Positions 11,216-21,838 of a stretch of DNA of 64,000 nucleotides are shown piece after piece. This DNA comes from Castor canadensis. Lineage: Eukaryota > Chordata > Mammalia > Rodentia > Castoridae. The first letter of the stretch is position 1; each line of letters starts with the position of its first letter. The stretch spans positions 44,282,001 to 44,346,000 of the forward strand of contig NC_133397.1 in NCBI RefSeq assembly GCF_047511655.1, read 5' to 3'. Under the pieces are notes generated by a model that was not told the DNA's origin, did no database searches, and saw only the letters and a program-made list of their open reading frames with translations. The position numbers and the translations under genes are program-made.

Positions 11216-11424
11216 TACATCCTTGGAAGATGGGTCTCATGCCAAGTCATATCATATATTTGGGTTAGGTGTTTAAATTCTTTAATGTAGGAGGCTGAGT
11301 CATTAGAGAAGGAGCCAAGTCTCTTTTCAATTTGGGAGAGGTCAGTCATGGAAAATGGCACATGAACTCTGATAATGCCATCAGCTCCTGCCACCTCCAG
11401 TGCGGGTGTAGATGGGCTGGCCAT
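11215..11424 (-). pseudogene. gag: Proviral gag: capsid N-terminal fragment
   Basis: The minus-strand frame reads VHVPFSMTDLSQIEKRLGSF followed by a KEFKHLTQIYDMTWHE segment, typical of the start of a gammaretroviral capsid (a P-F-S-x-x-D-L start with the first helices). The rest of the capsid core is missing below 11215. It is out of frame with the upstream matrix/linker ORF. Confidence 0.85.
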
Positions 11425-11918
11425 GCTTGGGAGGAGGTATGGGAGTGGGTATGGGATGCAGGTGGGGAGGAGAGGGGTAAGGGTGTAGCAGGGACTGAGG
11501 GCAATGTTGGCTGAGGAGCTGATGGCTCAGGGTCAATTGTGACCACTATAGTAGGGGAATAGGGTGGCAGATGTTTGGGAGAGCCAGCAAGGATGGAAGA
11601 AGGGGAGTCTGAGCCATGAGAGGATGAGGTGGGAGAAGAGATGAAAGTAGAGGACTGGCAGGACGAGTTGGAAGGTGGGCAGACAGAGCCCACGAGGTCT
11701 TCTGCCCACTTCTGCTTTTCCAGAAGTAAAAGCAGAGTCTTCTGAAGGGGGTTCAGTGAGAGGGAGAGACACAAACTTTGAGAGGAGTTTGTCACTGGCA
11801 AGGAGGATTTGAATGGCATTACAAGATTGGAGCAGGGAGGGTTGAGAGCAGAGAGAAAGGAAAGCTTGGATGAATGGAATTTCGAATCACTTGCCATTGC
11901 GATGGCAGAAATTGTCAA
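11346..11918 (-). pseudogene. gag: Proviral gag: matrix/linker region with PPY late-domain motif
   Basis: A 190-codon minus-strand ORF upstream of capsid. Residues 80-170 are Ser/Pro/Thr-rich and include LPPYSP around residues 117-122 (about 11553-11570). A PPxY-like motif before capsid is the usual site of a gammaretroviral late domain. The N-terminal part is poorly recognisable as matrix and may be frameshifted. The last 25 or so codons overlap capsid DNA in the wrong frame, showing a frameshift near 11400-11430. The ORF is open by chance decay, not intact. Confidence 0.7.
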
Positions 11919-12049
11919 GATCTAAAAGTGTGTGAAAATCAGTTACTTAGGTTTTATATTATCTTGGAGACCAAGGGGAGGGTGTGGAGAAGGCACCCCA
12001 GTGGATGCATCTAATGTAGAGTGTGTGGTCCCCATAATGTAGAAGAAAA

Positions 12050-12091
<42 letters not shown>

Positions 12092-12278
12092 AACAGGTGA
12101 CTTGGTGAGTTTACTCTTCAGGCCAATATAGATATATAGATCTAGGTCAAGATTTAGCCTCCCTTATGTGACTCAGGACAGGAGAGCAGAATTGTCTGGT
12201 TGCTGTTTGGTCAAAATAAGCTGGAGGGGCTGTCGAGCTCTCACCCTAGGCAGAAGGAAGGAAAACAGAGAAGGAGAG

Positions 12279-12313
<35 letters not shown>

Positions 12314-12728
12314 AGTGTCACCCAAACAGGTTCCAAGGATGGGCGTCCCCGGCCTGGGTTGCCATCTGAAGAGAAAGCCCAACTGGTTAGCCAGGCATCC
12401 CCATGCTAAGCAGAGGGGCGCCCCAAGCGGGGGTAGGAGGCGTGCCTGGTGCAGTGCCTGCGACTGAGTGCAGTGCCTGAGACTGAGTGAGAGAGAGAGA
12501 GCAGGCAGCCCTGAGCCCTGACACTTACTGAGTCTGAGGAGAGGAGTAGGTCAGGTGGAGAGCAGTGGAAGAGAAAGGCTAATGATGGATGGGAAAGCCA
12601 GCAAGGGAGTAAGGTCTAAAATCCACAGTCTGGAGACACGTGGGATCAATTCAGCATTCTGGGTTCTGGAGAGGGCAAGACATGAAGGCCAAGGGAACAG
12701 CCCCAGGCCAGAGCGTCCTGTTAACCTC
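11919..12728 (-). other. Proviral 5' leader with (GA)n tracts
   Basis: The region lies between gag and the primer binding site. It contains two (GA)n runs (12052-12090 and 12281-12311) and a short imperfect tandem pair of 'gcagtgcctg.gactgagt' near 12460-12490. No packaging signal can be identified by eye. Confidence 0.6.
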
Positions 12729-12746
12729 TCCCAGAGTTCGGCACCA
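12729..12746 (-). promoter_or_regulatory. Retroviral primer binding site, tRNA-Phe-like
   Basis: The minus strand reads TGGTGCCGAACTCTGGGA starting 2 bases after the 5' LTR. The first ten bases and the last four match the complement of the tRNA-Phe 3' end, with three mismatches in the middle. Its position and the TGG start are typical of a primer binding site. Confidence 0.8.
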
Positions 12747-12748
12747 GA

Positions 12749-13114
12749 TGTAAGGAACTGCCGAATAAGGACCACGCCTGGTGTGAAAAAAAAAAAAAGA
12801 TTTATTAGGAACCAGACCGCGGGCTGTCACTCTCGGGTTCAGAGTGCAGAGGTTTGGCTGAAATGGGTAGTGGGCTTTATGGGAGGGGCCAAGCCGTGGG
12901 GGAGGGAGAGAGCCTCTGGTCTCTGATTATCTGCGATCACCAGATGGAACAGGTCGACATGCCTGGCTAGTTGAGGAACTAGAAATTCCTGAGGTTTTGT
13001 AAGCAGAGAAACAAGCAAGCAGGGGAGATTGACAAGGGGTCATAAATCAGGGGTTCTGGTTTTGATGCCAGCCTTGGGACCATCTGCCTGCCCAAGAATG
13101 CCAGGGACCTAACA
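12749..13114 (-). repeat. Proviral 5' LTR
   Basis: 366 bp, partner of 8467-8830. The polyadenylation signal AATAAA reads on the minus strand at 12801-12806, and the TATA position (12876-12881) has decayed to CATAAA. The termini are TG...CA and the target duplication 'tgtat' follows at 13115-13119. Confidence 0.92.
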
Positions 13115-13140
13115 TGTATTACAACCCAAATTTTGGTTGT
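13115..13140 (-). mobile_element. L1 fragment, antisense (right half of the split copy)
   Basis: 'tgtattacaacccaaatttt' continues the L1 interrupted at 8466. The first 5 bases are the duplicated proviral target. The L1 is truncated at about 13140. Confidence 0.8.
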
Positions 13141-13152
13141 TAATTTAAAAGT

Positions 13153-13252
13153 TGCAGTGACTAGGGATGTAACTGAGTGGTAGAACACTTGCCTAGCAAG
13201 TGTCAAGCCCTTCCTTCAATCCTCAGTACCACAGAAAAAAACAAAACAACAC
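13153..13252 (+). mobile_element. ID SINE
   Basis: The body 'agggatgtaactgagtggtagaacacttgcctagcaagtgtcaagccc' and 'ttcaatcctcagtacc' carries box A- and box B-like segments of a tRNA-derived ID element, followed by an A-rich tail. This is a clear rodent marker. Confidence 0.9.
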
Positions 13253-13314
13253 AAAAAATAACGAAGTTACTTATTAAAAACAATACTTGTATAGTACTTT
13301 AAAATTTTATGGAT

Positions 13315-13615
13315 CCAGGCATGGTGGCTCACACCTGTGATACTAGCTATTCAGGAAGCTGAGATTTGGAGAATCACGGTCAGAGGTCAGCCTGGGGAAA
13401 CAGTTAGACCACATTTCAATCAATTAAAAAAAAAGCCAGGCCTGGTGGCACTATATGAGAAGCATAAATAGGAGATGACAGTCCAGGCTGGCTAAGCATA
13501 AAAGTGAGACCTTACTCAAAAAATTAACCAAAAAGGGCATAACTTAAGTGGTAGATTGATCACCCGCCTAACAAGCACATGGCTCTGAGTTCAAACTCCA
13601 ATATCACAAAAAAAT
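13315..13615 (+). mobile_element. Composite B1-like/ID-like SINE
   Basis: A B1-type start ('catggtggctcacacctgtgatactagctattcagg') leads into a second B1-like half ('gccaggcctggtggca', 'gtgagaccttactcaaa'). A degenerate ID-like unit ('taacttaagtggtagattgatc', 'ctgagttcaaactcc') and an A-tail follow. Copies at 15.7, 33.7 and 37.6 kb share the plan. Confidence 0.85.
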
Positions 13616-15714
13616 TATGGAATCAGAAATAATCTTTTTTGCCCATATTTTCAATTTATAATAAAAACATGTCTAGAACAGAAATGTAGAAAAGCAAGTG
13701 ATAGACATGCTATGACTTGGGTTGAGGAATATTCCTAGAGGACTAAAAATGTTATAAAATATTCAACTATGATGTAACATGAATATTTTACCAAGAATTA
13801 CACAATGCATAAATGACTTTTGGAAATATAAGGGTTAACTATAGAAAATGAAAAAAAATTCCTTAAGGAAATTATTGCCTCAAATTCTTACCTCACTTGA
13901 ACTAACACTTGATATGAAATAATTTGCTATAACCATTAAAAGAAGAACTTGGTGAAGCTTGCAAATGAGTGATGTGGGGAATCAGTAAGATATTGTGAGG
14001 GTGATATTGATAGTTTTATACATGTAAGTAATATGCAGAATTGAGAGAAATTTCAACAACTTTCTTCCACTAATTCAAGAGTCCAAAATATTTTTTTCTT
14101 TCCCAAATAGGATGTTCAGTGAATTTGTGAACTTTTCTTTTTAAGTAATTTTTTATTTAAAAATTTTAAAGAGCTATTCAATCCTTCCATTGCTACCAAT
14201 CCTTCATTAGAATCTTTTGTGATATTTCTTCTTTAAGTTTTGGTATATTCTTTTTCTTCAAACATATTTGATCTATTTCTGTTCGATCAAAATGATGAAA
14301 TGATAAAAATTTCCCACCTTGGAAGTACTTAATAATTTCTGTCCTTCTCTCAAATACATTATTATAGAATTGGCATCTTCATGTTTCCTGTTCATACTAA
14401 TTTTTATAAAATGATGCCAAAAGATAATAAAGTAATCAAATAGCTTTATGATATACTATTATACAGGCTAAAGTAGTAACTTTGAAATAAGAATGTTGGC
14501 ACTCAATTAGTGCCATCTCAATTAAGAGATGACTTATATGGCAAAAGGTTAATATTGTGTCTGGTCCCTAATTCTCACTTTGAGGTTCATCTGACTCTGT
14601 CTCATTGTATCTTTAAATTACTAGAATCTGATAAGCACTGTGAGACTATAGACCTTATTGGACTTGTTCAATTCTGTATCTTCTTGCAAAGAATAATCTT
14701 GAAACACGTTAGACACAGGATGAATGTAAACTTAGTGTGGAGAGACCCAGTTCTTACCCACATCACACAAATTCTGTGCATGTTCTATTCCTTACAATGG
14801 ATATGACACAATAACTATCCCAAATGGAAACATGTCCTATGACTTGGCAGTGGAGCAGATGAAGGAATTGCTGAACTGAGGGATTGCAGTCTTACTGGGA
14901 AGAAATTTGAAAGAAGTGCTAAAAATATGAGAAAAATTAGTCTAGGTCCCATGTACCAAGTATTAGGACTTCTCCATTTTATCAAAAGGATTAAATGAAG
15001 GAAAAAGATGGTGTATCCTAGTTCCACAGAAACAAATAATATTCAGGGAATTAAAGTGGTTTTCTAGAACAAAGGGGTATTAGGAGTTGGGAATGATAGT
15101 TGGATGTTATTGGGTCTAGGCAAAAATAAGGCCAACATCCAGCTTGTGTGGATACTTACCTGCCATACTCTTGATCTTTGGAATCTTGCATTTTGACAAT
15201 CTTGTTGAAAAAAACAGTTCAGAGCATAGAGTAGGATGGAAGCTCTGCCTAAAGTTAATTAGTTCCAGCTTCTAAGGAAACAATTACCCAAGGATCTGAA
15301 ACCATGGTTGGAGATAATTCTGATGAATGACATTCCTATAACTTTTGTTAATGTGTAGATTCACATACCAGATTCATTAGAGTCTGGCTATTCTACTATT
15401 GGTTTCAAAAACATCATTCTAAACCTATGGAAATATCTCCTAGAAACATACAACACGGAAGCATTAAGAAGAACCTAAAGGAGGACTGGTAATTTGACTT
15501 AATTTGTTTTAAATACAAGTATTAAATAGCTTTTCATTTATAAACAAAAATAACTAAACATGGTAGCTGTGGATTGGTATGTCTGACTAAAATGAATTTA
15601 AAAATCATTAATTTTAAATTCCTATCATCCTTAACCATTACATCCATCTAGGAAATGGTAGAAATGCATCTATGGAACTATTAGTTTGCATACTACGAGC
15701 ATGGTTCCTGTGTT
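13616..15714. other. Unassigned AT-rich non-coding DNA
   Basis: About 2.1 kb with no recognised gene or interspersed repeat. ORFs at 14510-14806 (+) and 14815-15027 (-) show no protein family features. Confidence 0.45.
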
Positions 15715-15717
15715 ACT

Positions 15718-16055
15718 TTTTCCTTTCTTTTCTTTTTTTGGCAGTGATGGGGTTTCAACTCAGAGCTCTGTGCTTGTTAGGCAGGCAGTCAACAGTTTAA
15801 GCCATGTCACCAGCCCTTTTTGCTATGGTCATTTTGGAGATAGGGTTGCTTTTTGCCTAGGACAGGCTGAATCCGATCCTTTTATTTTTGCTTACCATCA
15901 TAGTTGCAATGACAGACACATGCCACCATGCCCAGCTACTAGTTGAGATGGAGCCTTGCAAACTTTTTGCCTAGGCTGGCCTGGAACCACAACTGTCCCA
16001 ATCTTAGCCTCCCAAGTAACTAGGATTACAAGAGTGAGTCACTGGTGCTTGGCTT
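15718..16055 (-). mobile_element. Composite ID/B1-like SINE, antisense
   Basis: A T-rich start is followed by the reversed ID part ('ggggtttcaactcagagctctgtgcttg', 'gtcaacagtttaagcca') and two reversed B1-like halves ('gagatagggttgctttttg', then 'cctaggctggcctggaacc' to 'ggattacaagagtgagtcactggtgc'). It is the full-length antisense counterpart of the composite at 13.3 kb. Confidence 0.85.
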
Positions 16056-16810
16056 CCAGTGGTGCTCTTGAAACACATATTGCTAAAAGAGTGCATTGTA
16101 TTTTTACAACTAATGAGAATGAGGGTGTGTAATCTACATGCTTCATTACTAGAAATTATACTGTCTAATTTCTCCTAAATAAACACAATAAAAATAGGCT
16201 GTCTCTATCTAATTATAACAAGTTAATTTGAATGAGTTCCATTATATCCTCTTGCTGTTTCTATTCAGGAATTCAATGGCTCAGGTCAAGAAGAACAATT
16301 AGATCAATGAGGGTGTTTCCCAATCACTGCTGTTACTGTCTCTGACCAGAGGAGGTAACTTGAGTCTTTCAGCAGAAACACTTTGGAATATTCATTTTAT
16401 AAAAGAGATTTTAAGGGTCAAGTGTTTCAAATTCAGACTGTCAAGGAAAATCATAAAATAGGATCAGGTGAACATATTCACATAAAAGCAGAGTAAGACC
16501 AAATAAAGTGAAAAAGAATAGAGATTTACAGAAGGAAGTCTCATAGGTCAGTCCATAGACTAGACCAAAGCAAACACAGAAAGTTCAGTAGGAAAAGCAA
16601 CCCAGACAATAAAAATTTTGGAGCCTGGTGAGAATTTCTTTTCCTTCACCAGGCCCTGCTGTATATCCACTCCTACCTCCACTATGGCAAGGTCAGGAAA
16701 TCAACTGACTTGATGAAGCTTGCCTTTTCTCCCACAAGTACCTGCTCATGAGGAATGCACAAATATGAATTCTGAAGTTCTCAAGAAATATGGAGCAAAC
16801 TGGATTAAGA
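16056..16810. other. Unassigned non-coding DNA
   Basis: No gene or confident repeat was seen. Confidence 0.4.
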
Positions 16811-17260
16811 TGTTAGATTAGTCACTCTTTGTCCCTGTGACAAAATACAATTTAGAGAGGAAAGATTTGTTTTGACTCTTAGTTTCAGAGATTTCAGTCC
16901 ACGGTCGGCTGGCTCCATTGTTTCTTGGCCAAGGTGAAATAGAACTTCATGGCAGCAGGACCGTGTGCTGGGCAAAGTTAGTGACCTCTAGAAGGCCAGA
17001 AAGCAGAGAGAGAGAGAGGCAGGGACCAAGACAAGAAACTCTTCAAAGACATACACTGTGTGACCTCCTTGCCCTATAGAAACCAGGCCTCATTTCCCAC
17101 CACCTCCCCAAAACAAATTATGAATCCATCAATGAATTAATCCATTCATTGGGCATGATAGTCATGATCTAATCACTTTCTAAAAGCCTTACCACTGACT
17201 ATTGCAGTGGAGAGCAAGTCTATGATACTTTGGAGGATATTTCCTATCTGAGCTACAACA
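16811..17260 (-). mobile_element. MaLR-type LTR (MT/ORR1/MLT1-like), antisense
   Basis: The order of motifs is that of mammalian/rodent MaLR LTRs read in reverse: 'ccctgtgacaaaatac', 'ttttgactcttagtttcagag', 'tcatggcagcaggaccgtgtg', 'gaaagcagagagagagag', 'tgacctccttgccc', 'aggcctcatttcccacc'. The ends resemble tgtta...caaca. No internal gag or pol was seen nearby, so it is probably a solo LTR. Confidence 0.75.
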
Positions 17261-17510
17261 GATACTAAAAGTTTCCAACTGCAAGAGATAGTAGGTAAGA
17301 AAGATATTGGTTTGTAGTATGGAGGATCTTACATAGCACCTTGTGTTATGATACACAAAGTGGTATTTGCAAATTAGTTTGACTGTAAAGAAAATAGAGA
17401 ATTTTTTAAAGCACAGGACCAGGACTTCTTTTCTTCATTCTAATTTTTTCATGGGTAGTTATGTCCAGTAATCTGTAGTTTAATATATTCCCAAGGTAAT
17501 TTTTATGAGT

Positions 17511-18830
17511 AAGAATGGTTGGTTTTAATTTGCATTTCCTTTATTGCTAGAGATGGTGAGCATTTTTTCATGTGTTTTCTGGCCATTTGAATTTCTTCTT
17601 TTGAGAAAGTTCTGTTTAGTTCACATGCCCATTTCTTTATTGGTTCATTAGTTTTGGGAGAATTTAGTTTTTTAAGTTCCCTGTATATTCTGGTTATCAG
17701 TCCTTTGTCTGATGTATAATTGGCAAATATTTTCTCCCACTCTGTGGGTGTTCTCTTCAGTTTAGAGACCATTTCTTTTGATGAACAGAAGCTTTTTAGT
17801 TTTATGAGGTCCCATTTATCTATGCTATCTCTTAGTTGCTGTGCTTCTGGGGTTTCATTGAGAAAGTTCTTACCTATACCTACTAACTCCAGAGTATTTC
17901 CTACTCTTTCTTGTATCAACTTAAGAGTTTGGGGTCTGATATTAAGATCCTTGATCCATTTTGAGTTAATCTTGGTATAGGGTGATATACATGGATCTAG
18001 TTTCAGTTTTTTGCAGACTGCTAACCAGTTTTCCCAGCAGTTTTTGTTGAAGAGGCTGCTATTTCTCCATCGTATATTTTTAGCTCCTTTGTCAAAGATA
18101 AGTTGCTCACAATAGCCAAGTTATGGAAACAGCCAAGATGCCCCAGCACTGACGAATGGATTAAGAAAATGTGGTATCTATACACAATGGAATTTTATGC
18201 AGCCATGAAGAAGAACAAAATGTTATCATTCGCTGGTAAATGGATGGAATTGGAGAACATCATTCTGAGTGAGGTTAGCCTGGCCCAAAAGACCAAAAAT
18301 CGTATGTTCTCCCTCATATGTGGACATTAGATCAAGGGCAAACACAACAAGGGGATTGGACTATGAGCACATGATAAAAGCAAGAGCACACAAGGGAGGG
18401 GTGAGGATAGGTAAGACACCTAAAAAACTAGCTAGCATTTGCTGCCCTTAATGCAGAGAAACTAAAGCAGATACCTTAAAGCAACTGAGGCCAATAGGAA
18501 AAGGGGACCAGGAACTAGAGAAAAGGTTAGGTCAAAAAGAATTAACCTAGAAGGTAACACCCACGCACAGGAAATCAATGTGAGTCAATGCCCTGTATAG
18601 CTATCCTTATCTCAACCAGCAAAACCCCTTGTTCCTTCCTATTATTGCTTATACTCTCTCTACAACAAAATTAGAGATAAGGGCAAAATAGTTTCTGCTG
18701 GGTATTGAGGTGGGGGGAGCGGGAGAGGGTGAAGTGGGTGGTAAGGGAGGGGGTGGGGGCAGGGGGGAGAAATGAACCAAGCCTTGTATGCACATATGAA
18801 TAATAAAAGAAAAAAAAAAAGAATGGTTGG
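17511..18830 (+). mobile_element. L1 insertion with 5' inversion and target-site duplication
   Basis: The direct repeat 'aagaatggttgg' occurs at 17511-17522 and 18819-18830. About 17523-18103 is antisense ORF2 (minus strand, C-terminal third, with a 138-codon ORF at 17503-17919). At about 18103 the orientation flips to sense ORF2 C-terminus ([20 protein letters not shown] through SLICGH and a stop near 18330). It continues into the 3' UTR with a G-rich block and an A-tail at 18808-18820. Roughly 100 codons between the two pieces are missing. The pattern is that of twin priming during target-primed reverse transcription. Confidence 0.95.
18745..18767 (+). other. G-quadruplex-type motif in L1 3' UTR
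   Basis: Four G-runs of 3-6 separated by 1-2 bases (GGG-A-GGGGG-T-GGGGG-CA-GGGGGG). The same motif is at 46446-46468, and on the minus strand at 22474-22496. It is a conserved feature of this L1 family's 3' UTR. Confidence 0.8.
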
Positions 18831-19320
18831 AAAAGTAGTACATGCTATGACTAAAAGGTCTGGGGATATTTAGACTGGAGACAATATTAAGACATTGGAG
18901 AATCTAGTTGCTATTTGTGATTGTTTAAATTAAGGCTACCAGGAAAGAAGTTGTAGAACTATTAAATGTGGTTCTAGAAAACAATATGAAGATCTTTGTG
19001 GAAGTGTCTTAAATGATTTATTATTATAAGTATACAAGTAGTTATAAGTATATAATTTGCTATTATATGTTTAAGTTCTTGAACATGTAGGAAATGCTTA
19101 TTATAGAAAAATAGAAACCAGTTAAACAAAGAGAAGATTAAAAATAATTAACCATATAATTATCCTGCCAAAAAGAAATCACTATTAATTTTATTATATA
19201 ATAACAATTCAACACCATAGGGACATTGTTCCTGAAAAATCTCCATGTGCAGCTAAAACCTGTGTTTAGCAAGATGAAATTATTCAGAATAAAATGCTTA
19301 TAGAATTTTTTTCAAAATGG
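18831..19320. other. Unassigned AT-rich DNA
   Basis: No gene or repeat was recognised. Confidence 0.4.
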
Positions 19321-19324
19321 TTGT

Positions 19325-19384
19325 ATTAATGAGGGTCCTCCAGAGAAACAGAACCAATAGACTGCATGTATACACATACATGCA

Positions 19385-19435
<51 letters not shown>

Positions 19436-19775
19436 GTAGGAATTGATTTACATTATTATACAATCTAAGAAGTTCCATGATCTCTCATCAGTAAAATGAG
19501 GATCCAGGACAGCTAGTGAACCAGGGGTATTGATGGTATGTGTCCAGATCCACATCCAAAGGCTGAAGATCCAGGAACTTCAATGTCTATGTGTAGAAGA
19601 GTATCTCAGTTTGAGAAAAGAGTATGAATTAACTTTCCTATAGCTTTTATTTTTCTAACAGGCTCCCAGAGGATTAGGTGATGTTCAGGTACACTTGTAA
19701 GGAAAATGTATTTTACTCAGTCTTGAAATTCAAAGGTTAAGCTCCTTGGAAAAATCTTTATAGGGACATAAAGTC
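19325..19775 (+). mobile_element. Ancient interspersed repeat ('gagaaacagaaccaatag' type) with (GT)n
   Basis: The motifs 'gggtcctccagagaaacagaaccaatag', then a (GT)n run at 19385-19432, 'aggaattgatttacattattata', 'aagttccatgatct' and 'attttactcagtc' follow the order of a widespread mammalian repeat. I cannot name its family with certainty. Confidence 0.55.
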
Positions 19776-21330
19776 TAGATGTATCCACACTAGAAGTCAA
19801 AAATACTTAGATTAATAAAGTCTGGCTAGCATACACAATAGCCCCTCAGTAAAAATTGAGTAATACAATTGAAGAAAGAGGAATTTGTCAATTTTTCACA
19901 AACTTAAAATTTACTGGGAAGATTCTTCCACAAGCCTTATGTTTTACTACTTTGAAATAGCCCATATTGTTTTTTTTTCAATTGTTTTCTATCTTGTTAA
20001 GGCAATGATGGCAAAAATCTAATGAAGGAAAAGGTTATTTTCCACAAACTATCTTGGTGCTTTCATTCACAATTTCAGAGTATTACTTGTTTTCCTCTCT
20101 TTCTTTTTCCCTTCCTTTAAGTGTGCACATGTGCACACACACATGCACACACATGTTATTTAGAAATGAAGAGTGACTATAAGTTTACACTTATCCAATT
20201 GCACTTCTGACCAATTTTGTGACAGAAATATAGCATTATAAAATATATTAACTAAAGATTTTGTGACTTTTGGTATTTGTACTTTTAAATGTAAACTCTC
20301 AAATATAGAACTTTTAATATCCTATGATTTTTTTTTTCTTAAAATGCCTAAAACATTTTTGGAGTAAGAATTCATGCTCTACAAGAAGGTTGAGGAAACA
20401 ATGTTTTTATGTTTCAAAGAGTCTGAAGGATGTGCTGTATTTCAGGAAAATGCTGGATGCAATGTGTGATTCTAAAGGAGTAAATGGTAACCAAGGACTC
20501 TGCAGGCTGTATTGAGGATGCCTGTCATCTCTTAATTGGCCAAGTAAAATATAAAGGCAACTTTCTATGAAAATTCCTGTTGATAGAGCCCTGCAGTTAA
20601 GATCTGTTTACAGAAGGGACATTTATTGAACAATGTCTGAGATGGTAAAGAAAGTGAAAGTAATCACTTTTCATTCTTAGAGTCACCCTCTGGTAAAATG
20701 TAAGACTATTTCTTAAGCCATAGCTACCACCTCATTGTAAACACTTCGTTAGTGATTTTCAGTTGCTCATTTGTCTTTCTTTTCTCCACCTGCACATCCT
20801 CCAGGCCAATTTTCAATAAATGCTTGTTCCTCTTTCCCAGCCCTAAATGTGCCAAGCACTGGTCTGATTCTGAAAGACTTTGCTTCAAAGTAAAATGGAG
20901 AATTTTGCCAGGACTTAGCTACCATGGAGACATCCAAGATTTTTTTTTTTTTTTCCAGCACACATTTGCCTGAATGGAAGCATTTTTTCCCTTTGCTTTT
21001 CTTCTTAATGGCACCGATTCTTTCCCAAATGCTTTGGAGCCACTCTTCTTTTGAGGATTAAGAGAAAACCAAGCTTGCTCTATTTGTTTATAATAATTTA
21101 AACCACTTCATTCATTTTGAAGCCTATATATTTACTTACACAATTCTGTATGTTTACTATACCTATCATTCTTCAGAATGATCTTCCACTTCTATTGGAA
21201 AATTTGAAATCTATTTAACTTACTTCATTTCCAACTAAGCATCTGAATTCAGCTTTTGGACTGAGGACTCACCTAACATCCTATAAATACTTAGCTACTC
21301 ACTTCGAATTATCTTTAAGTCATAACATCA
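19776..21330. other. Unassigned non-coding DNA
   Basis: It contains a purine/pyrimidine-alternating (CA)-type block at 20121-20155 and a T-run at 20940. No gene was supported. Confidence 0.4.
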
Positions 21331-21605
21331 CATCATGATAATGATCACACTTTGTTCCTACCAATCACCATTTGTAACTGCTCTAGCTTCAAATCTGAAA
21401 CAAAAACAATGCTGAAAGTCTCTTCATTTTCTAGCCCTAACACTATGTTCATCATTTGTATATTAGGCTTATTAACGTCTTTGGTTTTTCTCTGAATCCA
21501 CTAATTCATTCCAATCCCTTTTCTGTCTTGCAACCAGAGTGCTTTTTCAAAGTGTATTTTTGACCATGACCCATACTTTGAGCTTCATCTCCTCTCTAGA
21601 ATATT
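21331..21605 (+). mobile_element. L2-like ancient LINE remnant (upstream part)
   Basis: The motifs 'gtcttgcaaccagagtgctttttcaaa', 'accatgacccat' and 'gcttcatctcc' resemble the 3' region of L2 in sense. It appears to continue at about 23680, beyond the L1 insertion. Confidence 0.45.
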
Positions 21606-21838
21606 CAAGTTTGTCTTTGTTGGAAAACTGAAGTCAGTGTTGTGTCGAAAATTGTTTAACAATCTGTTGGGTGAAAAGGAGACAGGTATGGGGGATATTT
21701 AAAAGCTCTGTAGTTTATAACATTTACCAAATGCCCCTGATGTACCACTACTATGGGGGCCAATTTCAAGTTAGCAACATATCATCATTGAATGTGGAAC
21801 TGGAAAAATTTGTGGGCATTTGGCCATGGGGGCCCATG

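Larger units (their letters stand above)
8467..13114 (-). mobile_element. Endogenous retrovirus, class I (gammaretrovirus-like), defective two-LTR provirus
   Basis: Two similar LTRs (8467-8830 and 12749-13114) both begin TGTAAGG and end CTAACA on the plus strand. They flank about 3.9 kb containing, in minus-strand order, a tRNA-Phe-like primer binding site, gag, protease, RT, integrase C-terminus and an env C-terminus. The 5-bp duplication 'tgtat' (8462-8466 and 13115-13119) marks the insertion, which lies inside an antisense L1. LTR polyadenylation and TATA signals also read on the minus strand. Every gene is broken: most of capsid, the RT N-terminal part, the segment from RT thumb to mid integrase, and most of env are missing. 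By eye the LTRs differ at roughly one position in eight, so the insertion is old. The tRNA-Phe-type site suggests relationship to ERV-F/H-like class I families; that is inference. Confidence 0.93.

Noticed and set aside
10958-11514. Plus-strand ORFs of 110 and 60 codons
   Set aside because: They are opposite-strand shadows of proviral gag; the minus strand carries the recognisable capsid and nucleocapsid motifs.
12168-12926. Plus-strand ORFs up to 123 codons around the (GA)n tract and 5' LTR
   Set aside because: They read through a simple repeat (Arg/Glu runs) and an LTR on the non-coding strand.
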